The notes: a model not told the origin generated them from the letters alone. A DNA stretch of 64,000 nucleotides from Mucilaginibacter straminoryzae (GCF_022953055.1 NZ_JALJEJ010000006.1:186001-250000), one strand, 5' to 3'. Shown: positions 1 through 9,781, counted from the stretch's first letter. Made by a program: numbers and translations.

Positions 1-3000
1 CCGGTAGAAAATTGGCCGCAAAGTTTGCGCACCTCTGTCAGTCTTTGTTTATCATCAACCTTTCCAATACTGATTGCCTGGGGGCCAGAAACCATCCAGA
101 TCTACAACGATAGTTACCGGCCGATATGCGGGGCCAAACACCCAGAATCAATGGGCCAGAACTTTCGTATCTGCTGGGAAACGGCATTGCCGGTGGTGGG
201 CGATGCCTTTGCCCGTGGCGAGCAGGGCGAAGGTACTTATATCAGCGATCAGCGCATGTTCCTTGACCGTTATGGTTACCTGGAAGAATCATGGATGACT
301 TTTTCCTTCGCCCCGATCCGTGATGAATCTGGCGGGGTAGGCGGAATTTTCCACCCCATTACCGAAACCACGGTAAAAATGCTGAGCGCCAGGCGTACCC
401 AGGTACTTCGCGACTTGGGCGAATCCATCAGCAAAGTAAAATCGCTTGCGGAAATTGGCCGCGTTACGGCTGAAAAGTACCAGGACTATGTATTGGACAT
501 CCCGTTCCTGATGCTTTATGAGATTGATCACCAGCAGGGTATAGCCAACCTGATCAATCATGCCGGTTTGGAAGCCGGTACGTTAATGGTTCCAGATACT
601 ATTGATATTAAGGCTGATACCGCCTGGCCGGTACAGGCACTGCTTCAGGACGGTATGATTCAGGAAGTTACCGACCTGGGGAGCCGTTTCGGCGAATTTA
701 CTTGCCAGCCGTACGATATCAGCCCCTCTACCGCCATGCTGGTACCTTTGCGGTTAAGCGGTCAGGAAGAATTATTCGGTTTTATTATCGCCGGGGTTAG
801 CGCCTGCCGTGCCCTGGATACCGATTACAGCAACTTTTATAACCTGTTGGGGAATACCTTCAATACGGCAATCTCCAATGTTTATGCCTATGAACAGGAA
901 CAAAAGCGAGCCGAAGCCCTCGCCGCGATTGACCGTTCAAAGACAGCATTTTTCAGCAACGTAAGTCACGAGTTCCGCACACCGCTTACGCTGATGCTGG
1001 GGCCACTGGAAGATCTGTTAAGCAAAAATAATTTAGATCAGGAAAGCCGCTCGTCGGTAGATGCTACGCATCGGAACGCCCTGCGATTGCTGAAACTGGT
1101 AAACAATTTATTAGATTATAGCCGCGTAGAGGCCGGCCGTGCCCAGGCTGCTTATCAGCAGGTAAACCTTTGTGAATCTACTGTCGATCTGGCCAGCAGT
1201 TTCCGTTCCATTATCGAAAAAGCAGGCATGAAGCTGAACGTAGACTGCCACCCACATAAGGATGAAGTGTACGTTGACCGGCAGATGTGGGAAAAAATTG
1301 TATTGAATCTGCTTTCTAACGCGTTTAAATATACCCTTGAAGGTTCAATCACCATCAGCCTTGCGCAGGTAGGCCGGTCGGTAGTATTGAAGGTAAGCGA
1401 TACCGGTGTTGGTATCCCTGAAAAAGAACTACCACACATGTTCGAACGTTTCCACCGTGTAGAAAACTCTGCCGGTCGTACGCACGAAGGCACGGGTATC
1501 GGTTTATCACTGGTGCATGAACTGGTGCATTTACACGGCGGGCAGATCACTGTTGATAGTGTGGAAGGCGAAGGAAGTACCTTTACGGTGCAAATTCCGG
1601 TCGGCAAACACCACCTGCCGCAAGAGCATGTGCTGGATACTGCTAAAGAAACAGACTCTTCGGCACTGAAGGGCGCATTTATACAGGAGGCTTTTAGCTT
1701 ACTTCAGGATGAAGGCAAAAACATCGCTCCGCAAGCTGTTATTACCGAAACGGGCGATGTATCCGGCCACCGGGACATTTCTGAAGATAAAGATACCCAT
1801 GTGCTGATTGTAGATGATAACGGCGATATGCGCGCTTATCTGAAGCGGTTGTTAGACCCCTACTTTACCATCACTACCGCCAAAAATGGCGCAGAAGCAT
1901 TGCAAATCATTAAATCTACCCGTCAAGATCTGATACTAAGCGATGTAATGATGCCGGTAATGGACGGCAAGGCGATGCTACGCGTTTTGCGTAACGAACC
2001 GGAAACCAGCACCCTGCCGGTTATCTTCCTTTCTGCCCGTGCGGGTGAAGAGGCACGTATAGATGGCCTGGAAGCCGGTGCAGATGATTACCTGGTAAAA
2101 CCTTTCTCTGCGGCAGAGTTGCTCACTAAGGTACGCGCACAGATCAAGATCATCAAAGTGCGGGGGCATGCCGAATATCAATTGCGACGTGTGCTGCGCG
2201 AAGCACCAGTTGCCATAGCCATTTACCGCGGTGCAGATCATGTGGTAGAATTGGCGAACGACCGTATGCTGGGCTATTGGGGGAAAATAGCTGAACAGGT
2301 GATTGGCACCAGCTTATTCACCGCGCTCCCCGAGCTGGAAACGCAGGGATTTAAAGACGTTATGGATAAGGTACTGCAAACCGGCGAGCATTTTGTTTCG
2401 CAGGATATCCCGGTTGATTTTATCCACGGCAACCAGATCAAGACGCTGTATATCAACCTGACGATCGAATGCCTGAAAGACGAAAACGGCCAGGCTACCG
2501 GACTAATGGCCGTTGCCGCAGATGTTACAGGTACTGTAATGGCCAGCAAAGAACTGGAGCAAGCCAATGCGGCTCTTGCCAAAGCGAATGACACCCTTAA
2601 CCTCGCGATGGATGCTGCCGGTATGGGTATCTGGCGAACAGATTGGGGCACCGATGAATTAATTGTTTCTGATCGCGCCCGGCTGATCCACGGCATCCCG
2701 TTCGGTACAAAACTATCTTTCCATGAAACGCTTGAAGTGGTAATACCAGAACACCGGGAACGTGTTTACCAGGCCATCGCCAAGGCTGTAGAAAATAAAG
2801 GCGGCTTTTCAGAAGACTACCAGGTGCAGCCCGTTGACGGTGGAAAACGCAAATGGCTGAATACCACCGGCAAGGTTGAATTAGACGAAAACGGAGAGGT
2901 AAAATTTGTTATCGGCACCATACTGGACATCACAGAGCGTAGAGAAGACGAATTACGCAAGAACGATTTTATAGGCATGGTAAGTCATGAACTTAAAACA

Positions 3001-3621
3001 CCGCTTACCTCACTTAATGGGTACGCTCAACTATTGCAGATGCATGCCCGCAAAACCAGCGATAGTTTTGCTAAAGATAAACTGGACAAAATGACCAACC
3101 AGTTTAGAAAAATGACCACCATGATCAATGGTTTTCTTAATGTTTCGCGGCTCGAATCGGGCAAGATCCAGCTGAACAAAGAACCGTTCGAAGTGAGTCA
3201 ACTGGTACGTGAAATGATCGAAGAAACAGAATCATACATGACGTCGCACGAAATCACTTTCAACTCCGTCGGCGAAATGATGATCACTGCAGACCGTGAT
3301 AAAATCGGCTCGGTATTATCTAACCTTTTGGGCAACGCTATCAAGTATTCGCCAAATAACGCCCCGATACAAGTATCTTGCAAATGCGCTGATGGTGAAG
3401 TGATTGTTTCTATCAAAGACCATGGGATCGGCATAAAGCAGGTCGACCAGGAAAAATTGTTCGACCGCTACTACCGGGCCGGTAACCACCAGCATGTTGC
3501 CGGTTTTGGCATCGGCCTTTACCTGAGTGCAGAAATTGTTGAACGGCATAACGGCAGGATCTGGGTAACAAGCGATCTTGGTCATGGATCAGAATTCAGT
3601 TTCTCGCTCCCGGTGGCGTAG
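1..3621 (+). CDS. Hybrid histidine kinase with two kinase modules (5' partial)
   Basis: Sensor kinase that should autophosphorylate on histidine and pass phosphate through an internal receiver. The frame is open to base 1 and reads PVENWPQSLRT before the first possible start (a TTG at 25); this is the interior of a PAS-type sensor region, so the true start lies outside the window. Counting from base 25, the order is a PAS-like region (to about 130), GAF (about 135-290), HisKA with His315 in SHEFRTP, HATPase (about 420-530, with DTGVGIP), receiver with Asp640 in SDVMMPVMDG, two PAS domains (about 720-970), a second HisKA with His988 in SHELKTP and a second HATPase ending at the stop. Two complete transmitters in one chain are unusual. 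No transmembrane segment is visible, so it is probably cytosolic. No partner regulator lies next to it. The ligand is unknown. Confidence 0.93.
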   Translation, partial: PVENWPQSLRTSVSLCLSSTFPILIAWGPETIQIYNDSYRPICGAKHPESMGQNFRICWETALPVVGDAFARGEQGEGTYISDQRMFLDRYGYLEESWMTFSFAPIRDESGGVGGIFHPITETTVKMLSARRTQVLRDLGESISKVKSLAEIGRVTAEKYQDYVLDIPFLMLYEIDHQQGIANLINHAGLEAGTLMVPDTIDIKADTAWPVQALLQDGMIQEVTDLGSRFGEFTCQPYDISPSTAMLVPLRLSGQEELFGFIIAGVSACRALDTDYSNFYNLLGNTFNTAISNVYAYEQEQKRAEALAAIDRSKTAFFSNVSHEFRTPLTLMLGPLEDLLSKNNLDQESRSSVDATHRNALRLLKLVNNLLDYSRVEAGRAQAAYQQVNLCESTVDLASSFRSIIEKAGMKLNVDCHPHKDEVYVDRQMWEKIVLNLLSNAFKYTLEGSITISLAQVGRSVVLKVSDTGVGIPEKELPHMFERFHRVENSAGRTHEGTGIGLSLVHELVHLHGGQITVDSVEGEGSTFTVQIPVGKHHLPQEHVLDTAKETDSSALKGAFIQEAFSLLQDEGKNIAPQAVITETGDVSGHRDISEDKDTHVLIVDDNGDMRAYLKRLLDPYFTITTAKNGAEALQIIKSTRQDLILSDVMMPVMDGKAMLRVLRNEPETSTLPVIFLSARAGEEARIDGLEAGADDYLVKPFSAAELLTKVRAQIKIIKVRGHAEYQLRRVLREAPVAIAIYRGADHVVELANDRMLGYWGKIAEQVIGTSLFTALPELETQGFKDVMDKVLQTGEHFVSQDIPVDFIHGNQIKTLYINLTIECLKDENGQATGLMAVAADVTGTVMASKELEQANAALAKANDTLNLAMDAAGMGIWRTDWGTDELIVSDRARLIHGIPFGTKLSFHETLEVVIPEHRERVYQAIAKAVENKGGFSEDYQVQPVDGGKRKWLNTTGKVELDENGEVKFVIGTILDITERREDELRKNDFIGMVSHELKTPLTSLNGYAQLLQMHARKTSDSFAKDKLDKMTNQFRKMTTMINGFLNVSRLESGKIQLNKEPFEVSQLVREMIEETESYMTSHEITFNSVGEMMITADRDKIGSVLSNLLGNAIKYSPNNAPIQVSCKCADGEVIVSIKDHGIGIKQVDQEKLFDRYYRAGNHQHVAGFGIGLYLSAEIVERHNGRIWVTSDLGHGSEFSFSLPVA

Positions 3622-3706
3622 CTTCAGATTTTAAAAGCTGGGGCTGGCAGAAAAGATTCTGCTTACAATACAAATGAATCTTTAAACTAAAAAGCCGCTA
3701 TTTGCT

Positions 3707-5218
3707 TCATCGTAACCTATTAATTTTTTTTCTTATTTCTATAGCACCAGGATTGAGTGAGAGCGCTTGCTGATACATGGCAAGTGCATCTGCCTTCTTA
3801 CCGGCGGCAAGTAAAGCGTCTCCATAACTGTCATAGCGGTTAAAATCTTGTGGAAAAAGTAGCAGATTGATCTTGAATGTTTCCATTGCTTTATCAATAA
3901 GCCCAGACCTCATGAAATCATATCCCAGTTGATTCATTTGTTGCGGCGTGAATCGGTAATTTGCCGTATCGAGCCTCATTTTGTTTAAATGAATAAGCGC
4001 CATCTCAGAATTTCCGGTCAGCAAATCGTGTCCATACAGGCGTACTGCCGACGACCGGAGATCAACCTTTTTCACAGGTTGCCCCTTTAGAACACACAAC
4101 ACATTCAAAAATTTTTGAAGGAATGACGCCCCTTCGGTATTGTCGAACAGTATAATGGTACGATCATTTCTCAGGTCGATATAATATTGAACATAAATGC
4201 CGCGATTATAGCCCGAATGCCCGATTATGGTGTCATTGCCAGCAATATGAGTCTCCCAGCCAAACCCGTAAGCGCTCCCATCACCGCCCAAAGCCTGGTT
4301 ATTCTCTGTATAACACCGGCCATCGTTCAATGTCAATGGGGCAATGGCTTCGTTCAATAGGCTGCGGTTGAATAGCTTCCCTGAGATCAGCGCCTTTTCA
4401 AAGCGCAACATGTCGCCGGTGGTCGAAATGATGTTCTGGTCACCATAAGTAGCGCCCATCGTGTGCGTATCGTAATAGAGTTGTTTTTCAAAGGGCTGTT
4501 TCCGTTCAGCAGCAATACTATCAACATCACGGGGAACCACCGTATACATTGGCCATATCGTTTGATTTTTTACCGGAAGTTCCTGGAGGCCTGCTCTCAG
4601 GTAGGAATGATACATGTGCGCCGGCTTGAAGATATTTCTTTGAAGGTAATCAGAAAAGGTTCGACCGCTGATCTTTTCTACCAGCAAGGCTAACAGTTGA
4701 TAACCGGTATTGCAATAGTCAAACTTAGTTCCGGGTATAAAGTGTAATGGCTTTTTGGACAGCTGTAAAGCCGGTATAAGGTCTGTATTTTTAATGATCC
4801 TTTCCTGATCACTGCCAAGCAGGGTATCATAGATCTCCACGTCCGGTAACCCCGATGTATGCGTTAATAAATGCCGGATCGTAATTTCAGGATAAGGGAA
4901 TTCATTTAGATATCTTTTTACCGGATCATTCAGCTTCAGTTTTTTGCGTTCAACTAACTGGAGAATTGCTGCGGATGTAAATACTTTAGAAACAGATGCG
5001 GTTTGAAATTGAGCGTTAGTATCAAGGGATTTACCTGCCATTACATCTGCATATCCAAACGCCTTGTGATAGATGATCTTACCATGATCTGCAACCAGGA
5101 TACAACCATTGAAGTAGTTTTTCTGACCGAACATACTATCTATCCTGCTCGCTAACTTCTGGGCAAACAGATGCTGCTGAACGGCAGCGATTAAAATGGC
5201 TAACACTAATTTTTTCAT
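3707..5218 (-). CDS. Serine hydrolase, beta-lactamase/penicillin-binding family, with C-terminal TPR
   Basis: Exported serine hydrolase of the class C beta-lactamase/DD-peptidase fold (503 aa). A signal peptide ends at FAQ (about residue 20). The three family motifs are present: SxxK as SVSK (Ser75, Lys78), YxN as YCN (Tyr168, Asn170), and HSG near residue 335 in the KTG position. The last 100 residues look like tetratricopeptide repeats (AMETFKINLLLFPQD, then ADALAMYQQALSLNPGA), a common add-on in Bacteroidota members of this family. The substrate cannot be told from sequence; esterase, peptidase and DD-peptidase are all possible. It is divergent from a membrane-tethered regulator gene across 80 bp, so it is a likely target. 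An exact -7-like TAGGTTTG (5230-5223) lies directly upstream. Confidence 0.88.
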   Translation of the reverse strand: MKKLVLAILIAAVQQHLFAQKLASRIDSMFGQKNYFNGCILVADHGKIIYHKAFGYADVMAGKSLDTNAQFQTASVSKVFTSAAILQLVERKKLKLNDPVKRYLNEFPYPEITIRHLLTHTSGLPDVEIYDTLLGSDQERIIKNTDLIPALQLSKKPLHFIPGTKFDYCNTGYQLLALLVEKISGRTFSDYLQRNIFKPAHMYHSYLRAGLQELPVKNQTIWPMYTVVPRDVDSIAAERKQPFEKQLYYDTHTMGATYGDQNIISTTGDMLRFEKALISGKLFNRSLLNEAIAPLTLNDGRCYTENNQALGGDGSAYGFGWETHIAGNDTIIGHSGYNRGIYVQYYIDLRNDRTIILFDNTEGASFLQKFLNVLCVLKGQPVKKVDLRSSAVRLYGHDLLTGNSEMALIHLNKMRLDTANYRFTPQQMNQLGYDFMRSGLIDKAMETFKINLLLFPQDFNRYDSYGDALLAAGKKADALAMYQQALSLNPGAIEIRKKINRLR

Positions 5219-5222
5219 GGTG

Positions 5223-5230
5223 CAAACCTA
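5223..5230 (-). promoter_or_regulatory. -7 element (TAGGTTTG) for the serine hydrolase gene
   Basis: Read on the minus strand this is TAGGTTTG, an exact match to the Bacteroidota -7 consensus TAnnTTTG, ending 5 bases before the start codon at 5218. No TTG is found at the usual -33 distance. Transcription from it would give an almost leaderless mRNA. One exact octamer can arise by chance, so confidence is low. Confidence 0.3.
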
Positions 5231-5253
5231 AGAGCCACATAATCGAACCCAGC

Positions 5254-5276
5254 TATAGAAAAGCTTTAGAAAAGCT
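5254..5276. promoter_or_regulatory. 11-bp-period direct repeat, candidate operator of the CadC-like regulator
   Basis: TATAGAAAAGCT (5254-5265) is followed by TTTAGAAAAGCT (5265-5276): TAGAAAAGCT twice, offset by 11 bp, one helical turn. OmpR/ToxR-type winged helices typically bind head-to-tail repeats with this spacing. It lies in the 80-bp gap between the divergent hydrolase and regulator genes. Binding by the neighbour's product is inference. Confidence 0.4.
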
Positions 5277-5298
5277 GAAGAATTTGTGATATTTGGGT

Positions 5299-5991
5299 AT
5301 GGAGCAACGTTTTATCTTAAATGAACGCTTTCTGGTCGACCCTGCTACAAACCTGATCACCGATAAACATACAGGGACGAATAACCGGCTCGAAACCCGT
5401 TTAATGCAAGTGCTATGTATTTTAACGGCAAACGCAGGCCGGACAGTTTTGCGGGAAGAACTTGTTGAAAAAGTTTGGCAAAACTATGGCGGTGGAGACG
5501 AAGGACTTACACAGGCTATATCTGCATTGCGAAAAGCGCTACAGGACACCAACAAAAAGATCATACAGACCGTTCCCAAAAAGGGCTACCTATGCAGTGG
5601 AACAATTACAGAAGTATCGCGTCACTTGCCTCGCCGTTCGTCATTGAACGGTGCTATTATTGTTAAGGCGAGCGCCACGGCCGCAGTTCTGCTGTTGCTC
5701 ATTTACTTCTTTGCAAATACCCATTGGAAAACTCCGCAAGGCGATAACCAAGCAATTAGTAAAAGCCTTACTGCCAGCGAAAATATTTTTGATCAGGCCG
5801 GTGCCATAAACTCAGTTACCTACCATGATAATCGGAACGCTTATAAATGGGTTTCCAACGGCGATGCTGAACCAGAGTTTTACATTAACAATCTGCGTGT
5901 CCCAATTGGACAGTGGGAAGCTCACATGCCTATTATAAATCATCTAAAACATAAGTTACAGGGAAAATTGCATCGCCAAAAAATGTTCTGA
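5299..5991 (+). CDS. CadC/ToxR-type membrane-anchored transcriptional regulator
   Basis: One-component regulator. Residues about 10-105 form an OmpR/PhoB-type winged helix: GRTVLREELVEKVW, then ISALRKALQD and the wing signature IIQTVPKKGYLCSG. Residues about 115-140 are a single hydrophobic segment (AVLLLLIYFFA), followed by a 90-residue tail that would sit in the periplasm. There is no receiver domain. The layout matches ToxR/CadC proteins, which sense outside and bind promoters from the membrane. I take the ATG at 5299; a TTG two codons earlier (5293) is possible. The periplasmic part resembles nothing I recognise. The divergent serine hydrolase and the direct repeat between them suggest local control, perhaps in response to an envelope signal. 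Confidence 0.85.
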   Translation: MEQRFILNERFLVDPATNLITDKHTGTNNRLETRLMQVLCILTANAGRTVLREELVEKVWQNYGGGDEGLTQAISALRKALQDTNKKIIQTVPKKGYLCSGTITEVSRHLPRRSSLNGAIIVKASATAAVLLLLIYFFANTHWKTPQGDNQAISKSLTASENIFDQAGAINSVTYHDNRNAYKWVSNGDAEPEFYINNLRVPIGQWEAHMPIINHLKHKLQGKLHRQKMF

Positions 5992-6020
5992 TTAAACATT
6001 AGCCAGACAAGTGAGGTGGA

Positions 6021-6064
6021 GTGTGTCTACCACTTTGCCGGGTTTAAGACAAAGTAGACTACAC
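6021..6064 (+). terminator. Imperfect hairpin after the CadC-like gene
   Basis: GTGTGTCTA pairs with TAGAC-T-ACAC and, after a CCA bulge, CTTTG pairs with CAAAG around a 12-base loop. It starts 30 bases past the regulator stop. There is no T-run directly after it (a short one follows about 15 bases later), so terminator function is doubtful. Confidence 0.3.
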
Positions 6065-6266
6065 CGCAGTACAGCTGATTTTTGTCAATCGCTTGCTTGG
6101 CTTTTTTCCAACTATCTTTTGAATTGGGGCTGGCTCGTTTTCTCAATTTTACTTTACCACTCAATACACTAAGCTATCGATCATTTCCTCTATTGACCGG
6201 ATTAAATAAAGCTAATCACTTCATAAACACAACAAAAAGGCATTCCATATTCCGACACGCAATTTT

Positions 6267-6292
6267 GGAAACGTTCCCGGAAACGATTGCAT
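6267..6292. promoter_or_regulatory. Tandem GGAAACG motifs, possible LacI-family operator of the pectin locus
   Basis: GGAAACGTTCC (6267-6277) is a near palindrome of the LacI-operator type; CGGAAACGATTGC follows at once, repeating GGAAACG 12 bp downstream (6279-6285). They lie 240 bp upstream of susC. LacI-type sites with a central CG and GGAAACG arms are common in sugar operons, but no LacI gene is in the window. Confidence 0.3.
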
Positions 6293-6529
6293 AGTTTTTA
6301 TTGCCCATATCCTTTTTTTATTCAACACAGCTCTTTAATCTTGCTAAAAGATTTTGGCCTTTACTATATCAGAATAGCAGTTTAATCGCTCAAAATCTGG
6401 ATTACCAATATAAACTTTACAATTACTGAATTTTTTTTAAAAAGCACATCTGACTGCACTGGCCGCGCTTTGCCCATTGCTGCCGGGAAGCTTTTGCTGT
6501 TAGCCAATTAACAACCAATATATCAGATT

Positions 6530-9500
6530 ATGATTAAATCTTTACTTAAAGTTTGCATCCTGATGCTGCTCTCAAAAGTAGCTTGGGCGCAAACCCGGCA
6601 AATCACCGGCCAGATCATAGATCAGGAAACTAACGACCCTATCGTAGGGGCCAGTGTGCTGATTAAGGGCACTACCCGCGGTACGCAGACCGACATTAGC
6701 GGACGGTTTAAACTCAGCGTACCTGAAGGTAACACCACACTCGTTATCCGCTACCTGGGCTATAAAGCCAAAGAGGTAAATGTCAGCGGTAACCAATCGC
6801 AGGTGAATATCAAGCTACAGGGCGATGCACAACAATTGAACGAAGTTGTGGCGGTGGGTTTCGCCACCGTAAAACGTCGTGACCTTACCGGTTCGGTATC
6901 ATCTGTTACTGCAAAGCAACTGCGCGATATCCCGGTTGCTTCTGCGGGTCAGGCCTTACAAGGGCGTTTAGCAGGTGTGCAGGTAACCTCGTCAGAAGGT
7001 TCGCCAGATGCTGACATTAAGATCCGCGTACGTGGCGGCGGTTCCATCACGCAGGATAACTCTCCGCTGTACATCATCGATGGGGTGCAGGTAGAAAACG
7101 GTTTGAACAGTATTTCGCCCCAGGATATTGAGTCAATCGACGTGTTGAAAGATGCAGCTTCCACCTCTATCTACGGTGCACGTGGTGCAAATGGCGTGGT
7201 AATTATTACCACCAAAGGCGGCCATGAACAAAAGACCACCGTAAACTACAACGGATATGTGGGTGTTAGTAATCTTGCCCGCGAATTAAAAGTGTTGAAC
7301 CCTTATGATTTCGTAGTTTACCAGTACGAGCGTAACCGCTTCAGCCCGAGTACAGACAGCACCCAGTACATTAAAAATTACGGTCGCAGCTTCGATTCTT
7401 TATCAAGGTTCAAAAGCGTACCGTTTGTAGACTGGCAAAAGAAAGCCCTTGGACGCCAGGCACTCCAGCAACAGCATAATATCAGCATCAACGGCGGTAC
7501 CAGAACAACCCAATTTAACCTTAGCTACACCAATGACCAGCACGAGGGAACGGTGTTAAATTCAGACTATGTGCGTAACCTGCTCAACTTCCGTTTCGAT
7601 CATAACGTTTCAGATAAATTTAAGGTAGGCTTCAACGCCCGCTATAATTCGCAGGTAGTAAACGGTGCAGGTACTTCAAATGCCAGCGGTTCCACCTATA
7701 ACAACCTGCGCAACGCCGTAAAATATCGTCCGTTCAACCTTAACGGTGCGGCAGATGATGTGATAGACCAGGCCTATCTGGACGAAACGAACGCTGCCGG
7801 TAACAACTTAGGTGTATTAAGCCCTATTTTGAACGCCAATTCGCAGTACCGAAAAAACTACCAGACTGTTACCAACTTAAACGGGTACATCAATTATACC
7901 ATCAACAAATATTTCTCTTTCAAATCAACCCTCGGGTTTGATTTCACCAATCAAAAGCAGAACAGCTTCGACGATGTGTACACGGCCAATGCGCGGATTA
8001 ATGGTAACGGACAGCCTTTAGCAGGTACGCTAAATACCAGTATCAACACGATGGACTTGTCTAACGTGATCACTTTTAACAATGCTGCCGCTAAGTCAAA
8101 ACACCACGACATCAATGTACTGATCGGTAACGAATTTTATAACTACCATACCGAATCACTAAACAACCAGTTTAAGCTATTCCCTATCGGTATAGACCCG
8201 GTTACGGCGCTTAACCAGTTGAATTTAGGTACCATTGTACCTTCTTACCCGCAAAACACCTACGCTACCAGCCATTTGTTATCCTTCTTTGGCCGTGGTA
8301 ACTATACGCTGGATAAGAAGTACTATTTTACCTTTACCCTGCGTGCAGACGGTTCGTCTAAATTTGCACCCGGTAAACAATGGGGTTACTTCCCTTCCGG
8401 ATCATTTGCCTGGCGTGTTTCAGACGAAAGCTTCATGAAAAACGTGAAAGCCATTTCAGATCTAAAACTTCGCTTAAGCTACGGTACATCGGGTAATAAC
8501 CGTATCGCAGATTACTTGTTCACCCCTGCTTTCAGTGCCAATAGCTTTTACGGTTTAAATGAAAGTACTACTGCGGTAGGTTTTGTTCCGAATTACCTGC
8601 CTAACCCTAACCTGAAATGGGAAACTACCGTTTCTAAAAACGTCGGTGTAGACTTTGGCATCCTGAACAACCGTATACAGGTTTCTCTTGATGCTTACCG
8701 TAACACCACCAATGACCTGCTGATCAACGTACCGGTAGCGACCAGTTCTGGTTACGCCACCCAATTACGTAACGTTGGTAAAACGCAAAATCAGGGTGCC
8801 GAAGTTCAGTTAAATGCTACCATTATCCAGAAAAAATCATTCACCTGGACAACCAACTTCAACGTGTCTTATAACGAGAACAAGGTACTGGCATTGGCAC
8901 CGGGACAAACTTCTTACTTACAAGGTTCTGGCTGGGGTGTATCCGGCCAACCGGCAGATTTCATTGTAAAAGTGGGCCAGCCTGTGGGTAGTGTATGGGG
9001 TTACGTAAGCGACGGGTTCTATAAAGTTGACGACTTTAATTATAATGCCGCCACCCAAACCTATACCTTAAAACCGGGCGTAGTTGATCCCTCAAAAGTA
9101 ATTGGTGTTGCCCAACCTGGTTTAGTGAAGTTTAAAGACGTAAATGGCGATGGTGTAATTACCGATGCTGATAAAACTGTGATCGGCCATACCATCCCCA
9201 AGATCACCGGCGGTTTGAACCAACAGTTCACCTACAAAGGGATCGACCTGAGCGTGTTCGTGAACTTCCAGTTAAAAGGTCAGGTACTAAACGCCAATAA
9301 AATTGAATTCACCAACGGTTACACTACCAACACCAACTTACTGGCCCAGGTAGCTGATCGCTGGAAAACTATCGACGGAAGTGGCAACCTGGTACAACGC
9401 GTAACAAATGGGGTGGTAACAGGTATCGCGCCGGATCAGTTAGCTGCGCTAAATGCAAACGCTAAATATTCTATACCGGTTACGGGTAGTGCAGCCTTCT

Positions 9501-9772
9501 ACCCTACTTCTTCTGCGGTAGAAAATGCCTCATTCCTGCGGTTGAACAACATCACATTAGGCTACACGTTCAGGGGCGAATTCCTGAAAAGAATTAAAGT
9601 AAGCAAACTAAGGGTTTATGCTACCGGCAACAACCTGGGGCTGATAACCCCTTATACCGGTTACGATCCGGACGTAAACGCACGCCGCGGTACCCCGGTA
9701 ACGCCCGGCGTAGACTATTCTGCGTATCCGCGCAGCCGTACCTATCTGTTTGGTGTAAATCTTAGCTTATAA
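6530..9772 (+). CDS. SusC/RagA-type TonB-dependent outer-membrane transporter
   Basis: Outer-membrane importer of oligosaccharides, 1080 aa. After a signal peptide ending VAWAQ come a carboxypeptidase-regulatory-like domain (about 22-110, ITGQIIDQETNDPIVGASV), the plug (about 110-235, with GRLAGVQVTSSEGSPDADIK, SPLYIIDGVQV and GANGVVIITTKGG) and a beta-barrel to the C terminus, ending in an aromatic/leucine beta strand. Length fits the family. It opens the pectin locus and is followed 9 bp later by susD. With the downstream PL1, CE12 and CE8 enzymes, the cargo is probably pectin or rhamnogalacturonan fragments. No STN domain for anti-sigma signalling is seen, so control is likely through a separate regulator. 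Confidence 0.95.
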   Translation: MIKSLLKVCILMLLSKVAWAQTRQITGQIIDQETNDPIVGASVLIKGTTRGTQTDISGRFKLSVPEGNTTLVIRYLGYKAKEVNVSGNQSQVNIKLQGDAQQLNEVVAVGFATVKRRDLTGSVSSVTAKQLRDIPVASAGQALQGRLAGVQVTSSEGSPDADIKIRVRGGGSITQDNSPLYIIDGVQVENGLNSISPQDIESIDVLKDAASTSIYGARGANGVVIITTKGGHEQKTTVNYNGYVGVSNLARELKVLNPYDFVVYQYERNRFSPSTDSTQYIKNYGRSFDSLSRFKSVPFVDWQKKALGRQALQQQHNISINGGTRTTQFNLSYTNDQHEGTVLNSDYVRNLLNFRFDHNVSDKFKVGFNARYNSQVVNGAGTSNASGSTYNNLRNAVKYRPFNLNGAADDVIDQAYLDETNAAGNNLGVLSPILNANSQYRKNYQTVTNLNGYINYTINKYFSFKSTLGFDFTNQKQNSFDDVYTANARINGNGQPLAGTLNTSINTMDLSNVITFNNAAAKSKHHDINVLIGNEFYNYHTESLNNQFKLFPIGIDPVTALNQLNLGTIVPSYPQNTYATSHLLSFFGRGNYTLDKKYYFTFTLRADGSSKFAPGKQWGYFPSGSFAWRVSDESFMKNVKAISDLKLRLSYGTSGNNRIADYLFTPAFSANSFYGLNESTTAVGFVPNYLPNPNLKWETTVSKNVGVDFGILNNRIQVSLDAYRNTTNDLLINVPVATSSGYATQLRNVGKTQNQGAEVQLNATIIQKKSFTWTTNFNVSYNENKVLALAPGQTSYLQGSGWGVSGQPADFIVKVGQPVGSVWGYVSDGFYKVDDFNYNAATQTYTLKPGVVDPSKVIGVAQPGLVKFKDVNGDGVITDADKTVIGHTIPKITGGLNQQFTYKGIDLSVFVNFQLKGQVLNANKIEFTNGYTTNTNLLAQVADRWKTIDGSGNLVQRVTNGVVTGIAPDQLAALNANAKYSIPVTGSAAFYPTSSAVENASFLRLNNITLGYTFRGEFLKRIKVSKLRVYATGNNLGLITPYTGYDPDVNARRGTPVTPGVDYSAYPRSRTYLFGVNLSL

Positions 9773-9781
9773 TTAAAAGTC

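Larger units (their letters stand above)
5992..6529. other. 538-bp intergenic region upstream of susC
   Basis: No convincing gene. A 70-codon frame at 6082-6294 has a poor composition and no homology I recognise. The region holds the imperfect hairpin at 6021-6064, paired GGAAACG motifs at 6267-6292, and an AT-rich stretch before the susC ATG that should contain the promoter. No full TTG-N19..21-TAnnTTTG match was found. Confidence 0.5.

Noticed and set aside
1155-1607. 150-codon minus-strand frame inside the first kinase gene
   Set aside because: It is antisense to the conserved HATPase region and has Ser/Thr/Cys-rich content typical of a shadow frame.
6082-6294. 70-codon open frame upstream of susC
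   Set aside because: Composition unlike a protein (Phe/Leu/Thr/Ser-rich from AT-rich DNA), no recognisable family, and it overlaps the likely operator at 6267-6292.
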